Under the pieces are notes generated by a model that was given only the letters and a program-made list of their open reading frames with translations, ran no database searches and was not told where the DNA came from. Source: G963662905 sp963676725 (lineage in GTDB: Bacteria; Bacteroidota; Bacteroidia; Bacteroidales; WRLA01). From it: a DNA stretch of 64,000 nt. A program made the translations under genes and the position numbers. This document shows, piece after piece, positions 9,670 to 18,477 of this stretch. The first letter of the stretch is position 1. Each line of letters opens with the position of its first letter. Where the stretch lies: positions 4,774,001 to 4,838,000 of the forward strand of contig OY781463.1 of the NCBI GenBank assembly GCA_963676725.1. The letters are read 5' to 3'.

Positions 9670-9720
9670 ACCGCTCATTTAAAAAAATGAACAGCTCATT
9701 CTGTAAAACATACCGCTTAT
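9670..9720 (+). promoter_or_regulatory. Three LytTR-like operator repeats at exact 21-bp spacing
   Basis: ACCGCTCAT (9670-9678), ACAGCTCAT (9691-9699) and ACCGCTTAT (9712-9720) are direct repeats with starts 21 bp apart. LytTR-family regulators classically bind 9-bp direct repeats separated by 12-13 bp, and each repeat here fits the degenerate LytTR consensus at eight of nine positions (C instead of T at position 5). They lie between the LytTR gene and the promoter core of the lipoprotein gene. Confidence 0.55.
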
Positions 9721-9762
9721 CAAATAAAACGACCATTTGACATTTGCATGGATATTATCCGG

Positions 9763-9770
9763 TATTTTTG
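9763..9770 (+). promoter_or_regulatory. -7 promoter core for the lipoprotein gene
   Basis: TATTTTTG matches TAnnTTTG. A TTTG at 9743-9746 is a possible -33 element with a short 16-bp spacer. The expected start of transcription near 9777 leaves a leader of about 84 nt before ATG 9861. The LytTR-like repeats end about 43 bp upstream of the core. Confidence 0.45.
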
Positions 9771-9860
9771 TTGCAACTATTTAATGACGTCATAATGAAT
9801 AGTAAGTGATAAGGGTGACGCCACTATAAATGCAGCCCAGTTTTTAAAAAATAAAATGTA

Positions 9861-10496
9861 ATGACTGTTAAAAAATTAAAGTTTTCTGCAATTATCGGTT
9901 TTCTGTGTCTCTTGCTTTTTATTATCTCTTGCTCAAAAGAAGATACTGCTACCGAAAAAGCGGTTGCCTCACAACAACAAAACCCTACGGAATCGTATTC
10001 CAGTCAGGATATGACAAAGACAAACGACATTGATGCAAGACTAGTTGAACTTACAGGGAATTATACTTCTGAGAATAGAGGAATCTTTAAAAAAATCTGG
10101 AAATGGATGAAGGCTCATGTTGGAACGCATTTGTTTGATAACTGTCAGGGTAATATGCTCTGTGGTCCTTGTGCGGGAATTTGTATAGGTGGTAGTCGAG
10201 ATAACAATGTATTTACGCCAATCACCGAATCCTATACTATTAGTGCAAATGATTATACGCTTGGAGAAAGAAAAATTCAGCTTGCTTTATTTAATGATAG
10301 CACATTGGGTATTACCTTTATTCACGCAGGATTTGTACATAATGATTCTTTGTATATTCCCGAAAACATTAATATTGGACCACTTGCATCTGAAGTTTTT
10401 GACAAAGATTCAGTTATTTTGTTGCAGGGTATTTATCCGGTAAGTTATACTCATAGTTTAAACGGAAGTACAATTGTAGAAGTGGATGTATATTAG
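9861..10496 (+). CDS. Secreted lipoprotein, unknown function
   Basis: 211 residues with a lipoprotein signal peptide: basic start, hydrophobic core to residue 26, lipobox ending in IISC, then an acidic stretch (SKEDTATEK) after the cysteine. The mature part has a cysteine-rich patch around residues 94-112 (NCQGNMLCGPCAGICIGG) that could form disulfides or bind metal. I do not recognise the family. It lies directly downstream of the LytTR-like repeats and a promoter core, and is followed by a perfect 14-bp hairpin, so it appears to be a single-gene transcript, probably under LytTR control. Confidence 0.75.
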   Translation: MTVKKLKFSAIIGFLCLLLFIISCSKEDTATEKAVASQQQNPTESYSSQDMTKTNDIDARLVELTGNYTSENRGIFKKIWKWMKAHVGTHLFDNCQGNMLCGPCAGICIGGSRDNNVFTPITESYTISANDYTLGERKIQLALFNDSTLGITFIHAGFVHNDSLYIPENINIGPLASEVFDKDSVILLQGIYPVSYTHSLNGSTIVEVDVY

Positions 10497-10516
10497 TTAA
10501 AATGATGGTTAATAAA

Positions 10517-10552
10517 GATATACAGCATCAATAAAATTTGATGCTGTATATC
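10517..10552 (+). terminator. Perfect 14-bp hairpin after the lipoprotein gene
   Basis: GATATACAGCATCA (10517-10530) and its exact complement (10539-10552) flank an 8-nt loop. The stem is AT-rich and the following bases are ATTTAATC, not a long T run, so termination or transcript protection are both possible. Confidence 0.6.
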
Positions 10553-10586
10553 ATTTAATCACACTTCATTGAATAGTAATTATCTT

Positions 10587-11213
10587 ATGCGTACTTTTAT
10601 TTTTCTTCTAATTTTATTTTGTTCTATCTCATTTTTTAATGATTGTGTTTTTGCACAAAAGAATGTAAGTTATCCCATCGCTTTTTTGCCTTCTTCCAAA
10701 ACAAATATTTATGGATTAGCTGTAGGTCCTTTAGGGTCTGAAGTATTGTGTTCTGTAAAATATATTAAAAAATCTACCGGATTAAATATTCAGTTATTTG
10801 GTCAGGGTTTTATGTTGGTTTTTACAGCCTTTAATCCCCCGTTTCAGGAAACTTACAAAAATACTGAATCCTTTGTTGATTTTTCGAATGAAAATTTAGA
10901 TTTAAAATCTTTTCATTCAGGATTGATAATTTCTCCATTTGGAACAATGACGAGCAGAATTGATGGTTTTTCGGTTTCTTGCTGTATGAGTGGAGGTAAA
11001 ATAATTAATGGTGTTTCTGTTAATTTGCTATGGAACTTATATGATGAATCAAATGGATTGAGTATAGGCTTGTTTAATAGTAATCTCAAAACCAATGGTT
11101 TTCAGTTAGGGCTGATTAATAAAACAGTGAAACTTAAAGGCTTTCAAATTGGTTTATGGAATAAAAACGAAAAGCGATCTTTGCCTATTATTAATTGGAA
11201 CTTTACAGATTAG
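10587..11213 (+). CDS. Exported protein with GLxxGL/N surface repeats
   Basis: 208 residues from ATG 10587; the frame is open from a TTG at 10569, but the ATG directly begins a signal peptide (MRTFIFLLILFCSISFF, cleavage near VFAQ). The mature protein contains repeats of the type GLSIGLFNSN, GFQLGLINKT, GFQIGLWNKN near the C-terminus. These resemble the short surface repeats of the LA_2272-type family known from Leptospira and Bacteroidota, which may form a beta-barrel or beta-helix at the cell surface. That likeness is from memory of the pattern, not a search. It follows the lipoprotein hairpin by 34 bp and converges with the decarboxylase operon. Confidence 0.65.
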   Translation: MRTFIFLLILFCSISFFNDCVFAQKNVSYPIAFLPSSKTNIYGLAVGPLGSEVLCSVKYIKKSTGLNIQLFGQGFMLVFTAFNPPFQETYKNTESFVDFSNENLDLKSFHSGLIISPFGTMTSRIDGFSVSCCMSGGKIINGVSVNLLWNLYDESNGLSIGLFNSNLKTNGFQLGLINKTVKLKGFQIGLWNKNEKRSLPIINWNFTD

Positions 11214-11395
11214 TGGATTATTAATCTTTTGAGTTCATTAAAGTATAAAACACATTCTTGTTTCTCTCATGATGCTGCTTATAATATGACCGATATTGCC
11301 TCCCTGCAGAAGCTCGCAGATGATAACCCCAGCCGCGATTACCGTGTTGGGATGTTTCGTATAGGGTATTTGATGAGGTTGTGAAACAAAAAAAG

Positions 11396-11440
11396 GGCGC
11401 CCCGTCGTAACAGGACACCCCTACACCAAACAATATATTT
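11396..11440 (-). terminator. Dispersed 45-bp repeat, copy 2; terminator of the decarboxylase operon
   Basis: Copy 2 of the repeat at 8655-8699 (two mismatches). On the minus strand GGGTGTCC pairs with GGGCGCCC through an 8-bp stem and is followed by seven T residues. It lies 5 bp beyond the stop of the decarboxylase beta subunit, correctly oriented to end that operon. Confidence 0.7.
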
Positions 11441-11445
11441 TTATT

Positions 11446-12780
11446 TTACAACAAAAAGCTCAGCAGGATACCTGCGGCAACAGCACTCCCAATAACGCCG
11501 GAGACATTCGGAGCCATAGCGTGCATCAGTAGGTGGTTGGTTGGGTCTTCTTTCAATCCTTCCGTTTGCACAACACGTGCACTATCAGGAACAGCGGAAA
11601 CTCCGGCAGCCCCAACAAGTGGGTTGATTTTGTTTTCAGCGGATAAAAAGAGGTTCATAAACTTAGCAAATAATACCCCGCCCGAAGTAGCGATCATAAA
11701 GGATACCGCACCCAAAATAAAGATTAATAAAGACTGGGGTGTAAGGAATACATCGGCCTGTGTACTGGCGCCAACCGTAATTCCTAGAAGAATGGTTACA
11801 ATATCAATCATCGAATTTCGTGCAGTCTCTGCCAATCGTTTTGTAACACCGCTTTCTTTCAGGATATTGCCAAAGAAGAGCATCCCCAAAAGAGGCAATG
11901 AACTCGGTGAGATAAAAGCAGTTAGGATAAGCCCGGTAATCGGGAAAATAACTTTCTCAAGTTTCGATACAGCCCGTGGGGGCTTCATACGGATAAGGCG
12001 TTCGCGTTTGCTTGTCAGTAGTTTCATGATTGGAGGCTGAATTACAGGAACCAGCGCCATATACGAATATGCTGCAATCGCAATAGGGCCAATCAGGTTT
12101 TGTGTTTGCATCCCATTGATAATGCCGCCATTGGCAAGTTTCGAAGACAGGAAGATTGCTGTTGGGCCATCTGCCCCGCCAATAATGCCAATAGAACCGG
12201 CTTCCGGAAGGTTAAAGCCTAGGAAGATTGCCCCGATCAGGGTGAGGAAAATCCCTACCTGAGCAGCAGCACCAAGCAGCATCAGCCTTGGGTTACTAAT
12301 CAGTGAAGAAAAGTCTGTCATTGCCCCAATACCGAGGAAAATCAATGGTGGATAAATCCCTTTCACTACACCATAATACAAATAATTCATCACACTACCT
12401 TCCTGATAGATACCAAGTTGAAGGTTGATGTTTGGATCATTAAAAAACGGTATATTTCCGATAATGATACCGGTGCCAATCGGAATAAGCAAGAGGGGTT
12501 CATAATCGAAACGGATTGCCAGATAGATAAAAAACAATCCCACGAGGATCATCATAAAATGGCCCCAGGTAATGTTGTTAAATCCGGAATATTGGAAAAA
12601 CTTATATAAGCCCTGGTAGGTTAGAGACTCATTAAAAGGTTTCGCATCATCTTGTTGAACAACTTGTTGTTGTTCGTTATTTGTTTGTGTTTTGCCGTTT
12701 AGGTCATCTGCAAAAACAGCAGTGAGTATAACGAGTAGGGCAATAACACCAAATATTGTCAGTAATTTTCTTAATGCCAT
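11446..12780 (-). CDS. mmdB: Sodium-pumping decarboxylase beta subunit (methylmalonyl-CoA/oxaloacetate type)
   Basis: 444 residues, the membrane subunit that couples decarboxylation of carboxybiotin to export of sodium ions. It has a hydrophobic N-terminal extension ending near residue 24, then many membrane helices. The family signature GGADGPTAIF (the buried Asp essential for sodium transport) is near residue 200, and SAVPDSARVVQ and LLMHAMAPNVSGVIGSA near the C-terminus are also hallmark motifs. It is the last gene of the five-gene operon and lies 32 bp after the biotin carrier gene. Substrate assignment to methylmalonyl-CoA rather than oxaloacetate comes from the neighbouring carboxyltransferase and epimerase genes. 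Confidence 0.94.
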   Translation of the reverse strand: MALRKLLTIFGVIALLVILTAVFADDLNGKTQTNNEQQQVVQQDDAKPFNESLTYQGLYKFFQYSGFNNITWGHFMMILVGLFFIYLAIRFDYEPLLLIPIGTGIIIGNIPFFNDPNINLQLGIYQEGSVMNYLYYGVVKGIYPPLIFLGIGAMTDFSSLISNPRLMLLGAAAQVGIFLTLIGAIFLGFNLPEAGSIGIIGGADGPTAIFLSSKLANGGIINGMQTQNLIGPIAIAAYSYMALVPVIQPPIMKLLTSKRERLIRMKPPRAVSKLEKVIFPITGLILTAFISPSSLPLLGMLFFGNILKESGVTKRLAETARNSMIDIVTILLGITVGASTQADVFLTPQSLLIFILGAVSFMIATSGGVLFAKFMNLFLSAENKINPLVGAAGVSAVPDSARVVQTEGLKEDPTNHLLMHAMAPNVSGVIGSAVAAGILLSFLL

Positions 12781-12812
12781 AATGTATCGGCTTTTAATTT
12801 CGTTAAAACGGT

Positions 12813-13241
12813 TTACTCCAGTTCGAGCAATGGATCTTCCTGCAGAACATTATCGCCAACATTCACTTTAATGTTTGAAATTTGTCCATCGCGTTCAGCA
12901 AGAACAAGGTTTTCCATTTTCATGGCTTCATACATCAAAAGTTTATCGCCTTTTTTTACCATATCCCCTTCTTTCACATATAGGGAAAGAATGATGCCCG
13001 GCAAAGGAGCTTTGATGGTGAGTTTCGCACTAGCACCTTCAGGTTTTGGTAATTTGTGGCTGCCTTTAGGGTTTACGATAGCCGAACGAACAAGTGTTGG
13101 TGTTTTACTGGTTTTTATTTCTTTGTGGAGTTCCACTTTATAGGCAGAGCCATTAACATCCATTTTTATGATGTTTTTTTCAAAGCCTTTAATCTCCACC
13201 TCATACTCATTACCTCGAACGGTGAATTTATATTTTCTCAT
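12813..13241 (-). CDS. mmdC: Biotin carboxyl carrier subunit
   Basis: 142 residues with a C-terminal biotinyl domain (about 72-142). The biotin attachment site is Lys108 in EAMKMEN. The N-terminal half and a Lys/Pro-rich linker resemble the carrier of sodium-dependent decarboxylases. It moves the carboxyl group from the carboxyltransferase to the membrane beta subunit. The genes for both partners flank it in the same operon. Confidence 0.93.
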   Translation of the reverse strand: MRKYKFTVRGNEYEVEIKGFEKNIIKMDVNGSAYKVELHKEIKTSKTPTLVRSAIVNPKGSHKLPKPEGASAKLTIKAPLPGIILSLYVKEGDMVKKGDKLLMYEAMKMENLVLAERDGQISNIKVNVGDNVLQEDPLLELE

Positions 13242-13281
13242 CAGATATCTATTTATTGCTGATATTAAAAATTTTCAAAAA

Positions 13282-13644
13282 TTAGCTGCGGTTTGTATTG
13301 CGCATTCCATATATCTTGGAGCTCCAAGGGCTATAATTCCTGGAGACCTTTTTTATGGTCAATATATTGCTTTCTTCATCATGCATTTCGTTGAAATACA
13401 TAAAAATAGCTGCGCTGATTGCCGCGTTCACTTCATTAGAAACCGATAATTCACCATCAGAGCATTCTTTGCCTTCTTTTTTCAGCTTCTTTTTCAGATT
13501 AAAGCTGAGCACCTTTGAGAGATTGCTAAACACAAAAAACAAAAGCACCAAAGCACTAAAAACGATGGTATAACCAACGAGGGTTATCACCAATCCCTGA
13601 TTGAGGTTATCAGCAAGTTCGGCTGATATTTCCAATAGAATCAT
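13282..13644 (-). CDS. mmdD: Decarboxylase gamma subunit (OadG family)
   Basis: 120 residues with one N-terminal membrane helix (about 16-42, GLVITLVGYTIVFSALVLLF) and a charged cytoplasmic tail, as in OadG/MmdD small subunits that hold the decarboxylase complex together. The tail carries a NAAISAAIFMYFNEMHDEE helix typical of Bacteroidota members and ends in a basic stretch. It lies between the carboxyltransferase and carrier genes, 18 bp downstream of the former. Confidence 0.9.
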   Translation of the reverse strand: MILLEISAELADNLNQGLVITLVGYTIVFSALVLLFFVFSNLSKVLSFNLKKKLKKEGKECSDGELSVSNEVNAAISAAIFMYFNEMHDEESNILTIKKVSRNYSPWSSKIYGMRNTNRS

Positions 13645-13662
13645 AATTTATAACTATTTGGT

Positions 13663-15222
13663 TTACAATGGAATGTTTGAATGCTTTTTTGGTGGATTGG
13701 TGTCCTTTTTCGTTGCAAGGGTACGTAATGCCCTGCAAATACGGAAGCGGGTATTGCGCGGCTCGATAACATCATCGATATAACCAAAGCGTGCTGCTTC
13801 ATAAGGATTTGCAAATTTCTCGCGATAATCATCTTCTTGTTTGGCGATAAATTTTGCTTGTTCTTCAGGGTCTTCAATTTCCTGAATTTTTCGTCCATCA
13901 AGGACCTCAATAGCGCCTTTTGGTCCCATAACGGCAATTTCTGCCGAAGGCCATGCATAGTTAATATCGCCACGCAATTGTTTCGAGCTCATTACATCAT
14001 GTGCACCACCATAAGATTTACGCAGTGTAACCGTAATTTTTGGCACTGTGGCTTCACCATAAGCAAACATCAGTTTGGCACCATGGGTGATAATACCACC
14101 ATATTCCTGTCCACTACCGGGTAAGAAACCGGGAACATCAACAAGTGTTACAATTGGGATATTAAAGGCATCACAAAAACGAACAAAACGAGCAGCTTTT
14201 CTAGAAGCATCAATATTCAGCACACCGGCAAGGAAGTTTGGTTGATTTGCGACAATACCCACAGAAGCGCCGTGGAATTTAGCAAAACCAACAATAATAT
14301 TTTTGGCGTAATGACGGTGATATTCCAAAAATTCCTCCTCATCTACAATAGAATAGATGACGTCAAGCATATCATAAGGCTTGTTCGGGTTTTCAGGAAT
14401 TATGTCGTTGAGTTCGTCCGACATACGGTCAATTGGGTCTTTTGTTTCTGTTACCGGAGGTTCTTCCAGACAATTTTGAGGCAAATACTCAAGCATTTTT
14501 CTGATGAGCATCAAGCCTTCTTCTTCAGTTTCCGATTTAAAATGGGCGACCCCTGATTTACTTGCGTGAACATCAGCGCCGCCAAGGCCTTCTGTTGTAA
14601 TATCTTCCCCTGTTACTGTTTTAGTTACCTTCGGTCCGGTAACAAACATATAACTGGTTTTTTCGTTCATGATGATTACATCGGTAAGGGCAGGTGAATA
14701 AACCGCACCACCGGCACAAGGGCCAAATATTGCTGATATCTGAGGAATCACGCCGGAAGCGTTGATATTTCTTTGAAAAATTTCAGCATAGCCAGCCAGA
14801 CTTGTTACGCCTTCCTGAATACGTGCACCACCACTATCATTGATGCCAATTACAGGGGCTCCTACTTTCATGGCCTGATCCATTACCTTGCAAATTTTTT
14901 GCGCAAAGGTTTCCGAGAGTGACCCTCCGAAAACAGTAAAATCTTGTGCAAAAACATATACAACACGGCCATCAATGGTTCCATGACCAGTGACAACGCC
15001 ATCGCCCAAGAATTTGTTTTTTTCAAGGCCAAAATTTGTGCAACGATGTGTCACAAACATATCGTATTCTTCAAAACTTCCTTCATCGAGAAGCATGTCG
15101 ATACGCTCACGGGCGGTGTATTTGCCTTTTTTGTGCTGAGAATCAATACGTTTTTGACCACCACCAAGTTTGGCTTCTTCTCTAAGCTCAATAAGCTTTT
15201 TGATTTTTTCCTGACTACTCAT
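13663..15222 (-). CDS. mmdA: Methylmalonyl-CoA decarboxylase alpha subunit / acyl-CoA carboxyltransferase
   Basis: 519 residues of the carboxyltransferase family shared by propionyl-CoA carboxylase beta and methylmalonyl-CoA decarboxylase alpha. Seen are the N-terminal RIDSQHKKGKYTARERI region, the oxyanion glycine motifs around GINDSGGARIQEG and FGPCAGGAVYSPA, and the second half motif VDVPGFLPGSGQE. It transfers the carboxyl group from methylmalonyl-CoA to biotin on the carrier. No biotin carboxylase gene is present, and a sodium-pump beta subunit is, so the complex should run in the decarboxylase direction, giving propionyl-CoA and a sodium gradient as in the succinate-to-propionate pathway. 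Confidence 0.94.
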   Translation of the reverse strand: MSSQEKIKKLIELREEAKLGGGQKRIDSQHKKGKYTARERIDMLLDEGSFEEYDMFVTHRCTNFGLEKNKFLGDGVVTGHGTIDGRVVYVFAQDFTVFGGSLSETFAQKICKVMDQAMKVGAPVIGINDSGGARIQEGVTSLAGYAEIFQRNINASGVIPQISAIFGPCAGGAVYSPALTDVIIMNEKTSYMFVTGPKVTKTVTGEDITTEGLGGADVHASKSGVAHFKSETEEEGLMLIRKMLEYLPQNCLEEPPVTETKDPIDRMSDELNDIIPENPNKPYDMLDVIYSIVDEEEFLEYHRHYAKNIIVGFAKFHGASVGIVANQPNFLAGVLNIDASRKAARFVRFCDAFNIPIVTLVDVPGFLPGSGQEYGGIITHGAKLMFAYGEATVPKITVTLRKSYGGAHDVMSSKQLRGDINYAWPSAEIAVMGPKGAIEVLDGRKIQEIEDPEEQAKFIAKQEDDYREKFANPYEAARFGYIDDVIEPRNTRFRICRALRTLATKKDTNPPKKHSNIPL

Positions 15223-15293
15223 TTAATTAATAATTAATACCGGAAACCGGTGTCAGATGTTATAATTTATTTAAAATCAATATAATATTCAGA

Positions 15294-15698
15294 CTATTTC
15301 TTGCCGCAGAATTCTGTGAGCACACCAAATGTTGATTTTGGGTGCAGGAAACCGATGCGCATGCCTTCGGCGCCATTGCGTGCTTCTTTATCAATAAGGC
15401 GAACGCCTTTTTCTTCGGCATCTTTTAATGCTTCACCAACATCTTCCATTGCAAAAGCAATATGATGGAGACCGGGCCCTTTTTTCTCGATAAATTTCCC
15501 AATGGGACCTTCCGGATCTGTTGATTCCAATAATTCAATTTTGGTATCGCCAACCATAAAAAAGGCGGTCTTTACTTTTTGATCTTTTACTTCCTCGATT
15601 TCATAACATGTAAGGCCCAAGACATTTTCATAGTATGCAATGGCCTCATCAAGCTTGCTTACTGCAATGCCAATGTGCTCAATATGAGATGGTTTCAT
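15294..15698 (-). CDS. mce: Methylmalonyl-CoA epimerase
   Basis: 134 residues from ATG 15698; the frame extends to 15749, but the extension is non-homologous and overlaps a promoter core. It is a VOC-fold protein with two beta-alpha-beta-beta modules. Likely metal ligands are His8 in IEHIGIAV, the His pair in GLHHIAFA and the Glu in LTEFCGK. It interconverts the R and S forms of methylmalonyl-CoA, linking the mutase product to the decarboxylase. It is the first gene of the operon, 71 bp upstream of mmdA. Confidence 0.93.
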   Translation of the reverse strand: MKPSHIEHIGIAVSKLDEAIAYYENVLGLTCYEIEEVKDQKVKTAFFMVGDTKIELLESTDPEGPIGKFIEKKGPGLHHIAFAMEDVGEALKDAEEKGVRLIDKEARNGAEGMRIGFLHPKSTFGVLTEFCGKK

Positions 15699-15748
15699 AA
15701 TATCTCGTTTTATTATCTGTTTGTTGAAAAACAATGTTAATTGATTCA

Positions 15749-15777
15749 CAAAATTACTGCAAAAATCTAAGAACCAA
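15749..15777 (-). promoter_or_regulatory. Promoter of the epimerase/decarboxylase operon
   Basis: On the minus strand TTG (15777-15775) and TAATTTTG (15756-15749) are separated by 18 bp, close to the Bacteroidota TTTG-N19-TAnnTTTG pattern. A start near 15742 would leave about 45 nt before ATG 15698, supporting that start. Confidence 0.55.
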
Positions 15778-16112
15778 GAATTTTTAATGCCGAATTAGAT
15801 CCTTGCAATCTATTTCTATAGAAAAGAAAGAAATACTTATTAAATGCTGATAAACAGTTTTTTATAAGTATTTTTACAAAAGTTTTCCTCTTTATTTTCA
15901 GCACTTTGCTCATGTTTTTCCAAAATTTAGAATTAGTCTTCATTAATAGGCGAACAATACAATAATCATGTTTCGTAAACATCCATAATCTGTTTAAGCC
16001 TTGGATTTGCTTCTTAATCTAAAATCTTGCTAGCATCAATGAGAATTCCTCTAAAAATAATTAGCGCATTGAAGAAAAGCAGAGAAAACAGATGTTTTTA
16101 AAATGAAAAGCC
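15778..16112. other. Gene-free divergent intergenic region
   Basis: About 330 bp between the decarboxylase operon promoter and the SpoIIE/TPR gene promoter. An AT-rich frame on the minus strand at 15767-15982 is not convincing as a gene. Confidence 0.5.
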
Positions 16113-16120
16113 TAACTTTG
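16113..16120 (+). promoter_or_regulatory. -7 promoter core for the TPR/phosphatase gene
   Basis: TAACTTTG fits TAnnTTTG, 19 bp upstream of ATG 16140. No clean -33 TTG was seen at the expected distance. Confidence 0.45.
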
Positions 16121-16139
16121 TCCATAGAACATCTGCAGA

Positions 16140-18395
16140 ATGAAAAAAGTGTGCCTCTTGCTGTTATTAAATTGTTTCTTATTATGGCCCCCTGTCTGGG
16201 GTCAGGATCAATTGGCTATTGCTTCAAACATCAAACAAAGTGACAGTTTGCGTATTGAGGCACTTATCGCTTTAGGCGATTCTATAGGAAATACAGTAAT
16301 CGATTCTGCAATAAAGTCTTATGAGAAAGCCATCCTTCTTTGTGAGAAAAACAATAAAAATACCCTGAGCTGCCGCTTATTAAGCAAATCGGTAATGCTG
16401 TATTACCGTGCAGGAAACTTGGAAAAAGCTGTAGAATACAGCAATCGTTTGATTCAGTTTGCCGAGAAACATCATGTGAACAACTATAGATTGCGGGGCT
16501 ATAATTATTCTAACTTCTTCTTGCTGTCGCTTAGTAAGTATAAGGAATCATTGGTTCCGGCATTTTATGGCATTGCGCTTTGCGATAGTTTGGGCGATAC
16601 TGCGGCTATGGGTACATTCTATAATAGGCTTGGCGCCGCATACGAAGGATTGACGGATTACCCGAATGCACTTACCTATTATCAAAAAGCACAGAATAGT
16701 GCCGACGCCATGAATGACAGTATATTGCTTGCTAAATCTTATAATAATATTGGCAATATAATGGACGAACTGGGGAAGCCATTATTGCAACTCGAGTATT
16801 ATCAAAAAGCCCTGAAAATACGACAAGCGAAAAATGATAAACCAAAAATTGCGTCCCTTCTAGAAAATATTGGCATTGTTTATTTGCAGCTGGAGCAATA
16901 TTCAGACGCGATTGACAATTTCAGGGAAACGCTCAGTATGCGCGAAGAACTTGGCGACGAAAGCGGTAAAACCCAAACACTAATTAATATTGGCACAGCA
17001 CACGAAGGGCTTGGAAATTTGAATCAGGCATTAGGAAATTATATCCGAGCCATGAATCGAATGGACGATAATGAAAATACTTCGCTTAAATCAAAATGCC
17101 TGGCCAATATTTCCGATATCTATTATGCAAAAGGTGAGTTTAGGAAAGCTAGTGAGTATGCACTTCAAAGCCTTGCTATGGCCGAAAAAACCGGAGATAG
17201 AGACGATTTAAGGCAAAGCTATGAATACCTTGTGAAAATCTTTGATACTACACGCCAATATAAAAGGGCCCTGGATTATTATAAGCTTTATACAAAAGTG
17301 AAGGACAGTATATCTGGAACAGAAATTAGCAAGCAATTACAGGAGCTGGAAACAAAATACCAAACCGAACAAAAGGAACAACAAATTGAATTGGCAAATG
17401 TGAAGCTCGGCACTCAGGAGCTGAGGCTCAAGCAGCAGGAACTACAAAAATATGCCCTGATTATCGGACTTGCAATGGTTCTTATTATTGCTTTGATTGT
17501 CCTTAGGGGATATCGACAAAAGAAAAAGGCCAACGAATTGCTTGGAAAACAAAAAAAGGAAATCGAGAACAAAAACAAAGATCTGGAGTTGGCCAATGTT
17601 GAGATTACCGGCCAGAAAAATATTATCGAAGAGAAAAATGTCAAAATTATTGATAGTATTCGTTATGCCCGAAGGATTCAGCAAACAATTCTGCCATCAC
17701 AAGAACTAATCAATAAGTATTTGCCGGACTCCTTTGTGCTGTATAAGCCAAAAGATATTGTTAGTGGCGATTTTTATTGGCTTGCTCTTCCTGAAAAGCA
17801 TCCCGGGGTTTTGTTTTCTGCCATCGACTGCACCGGACATGGCGTTCCGGGCGCTTTTGTTTCTATTGTAGGCCACAACAGCATCAATCGCGTGGTTAAA
17901 GAATTTGGCATTAGCAGGCCGGCGGCAATTCTTGATAAACTCAACGAATTGGTTGTGAAAAGTTTTAGTCGGCAAAAAGACCATGAAGTAAAAGACGGGA
18001 TGGACATGGCTTTATGCTTATTGGATTGTGAAAACAAAACACTGGAATATGCCGGGGCAAATAATCCCCTTTATTTGATCAGGAATGGCGAATTGATTAT
18101 TACAAAGGCTGATAAACAGCCTATTGGAGCCTTTGAAAATAGAAAATTCTTCACAAATCATCATTTTGATTTATTGCCCGATGATGTGATTTATATCTTT
18201 TCGGATGGTTATATCGATCAGTTTGGTGGCTCCAGAGGCAAAAAATTTATGTCGAGGCGTTTCCGCGATATGTTGCTTGAAATCCATAAAAAGCCAATGC
18301 CGGAACAAAAAACCATTTTAAACAATACCATCACCGAATGGATGGGCGCGGAAGAGCAGGTTGATGATATTCTTGTGATTGGCGTGAAAATATAA
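16140..18395 (+). CDS. TPR-repeat membrane protein with SpoIIE/PP2C phosphatase domain
   Basis: 751 residues. A signal peptide (to about residue 21) is followed by tetratricopeptide repeats over about 25-400 (for example NALTYYQKAQ, LLQLEYYQKAL, YSDAIDNF), a coiled region, a membrane helix near 437-458, a cytoplasmic coiled coil to about 505, and a C-terminal PP2C-type SpoIIE phosphatase domain (about 515-751). Metal-binding motifs KDIVSGDFYW, FSAIDCTGHGVPGAF and IYIFSDGYIDQFGG are intact. These proteins sense extracytoplasmic cues and control anti-anti-sigma or similar partners by dephosphorylation. No such partner is encoded here. Confidence 0.92.
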   Translation: MKKVCLLLLLNCFLLWPPVWGQDQLAIASNIKQSDSLRIEALIALGDSIGNTVIDSAIKSYEKAILLCEKNNKNTLSCRLLSKSVMLYYRAGNLEKAVEYSNRLIQFAEKHHVNNYRLRGYNYSNFFLLSLSKYKESLVPAFYGIALCDSLGDTAAMGTFYNRLGAAYEGLTDYPNALTYYQKAQNSADAMNDSILLAKSYNNIGNIMDELGKPLLQLEYYQKALKIRQAKNDKPKIASLLENIGIVYLQLEQYSDAIDNFRETLSMREELGDESGKTQTLINIGTAHEGLGNLNQALGNYIRAMNRMDDNENTSLKSKCLANISDIYYAKGEFRKASEYALQSLAMAEKTGDRDDLRQSYEYLVKIFDTTRQYKRALDYYKLYTKVKDSISGTEISKQLQELETKYQTEQKEQQIELANVKLGTQELRLKQQELQKYALIIGLAMVLIIALIVLRGYRQKKKANELLGKQKKEIENKNKDLELANVEITGQKNIIEEKNVKIIDSIRYARRIQQTILPSQELINKYLPDSFVLYKPKDIVSGDFYWLALPEKHPGVLFSAIDCTGHGVPGAFVSIVGHNSINRVVKEFGISRPAAILDKLNELVVKSFSRQKDHEVKDGMDMALCLLDCENKTLEYAGANNPLYLIRNGELIITKADKQPIGAFENRKFFTNHHFDLLPDDVIYIFSDGYIDQFGGSRGKKFMSRRFRDMLLEIHKKPMPEQKTILNNTITEWMGAEEQVDDILVIGVKI

Positions 18396-18424
18396 AAGAT
18401 TCCCATCAACACACAAAAAACCTA

Positions 18425-18432
18425 TATTTTTG
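18425..18432 (+). promoter_or_regulatory. -7 promoter core for the pbp2-rodA operon
   Basis: TATTTTTG, 45 bp upstream of ATG 18478. It lies 30 bp after the stop of the phosphatase gene and suggests a separate transcript. No -33 TTG at 19 bp. Confidence 0.4.
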
Positions 18433-18477
18433 CAAGGTTCTTAAAAGCGCAAAAAATCGCTGATTAAGCATTCTTTT

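Noticed and set aside
15767..15982. 71-residue frame on the minus strand
   Set aside because: Low-complexity, Lys/Phe/Asn-rich translation in AT-rich DNA; it overlaps the decarboxylase operon promoter and has no family likeness.
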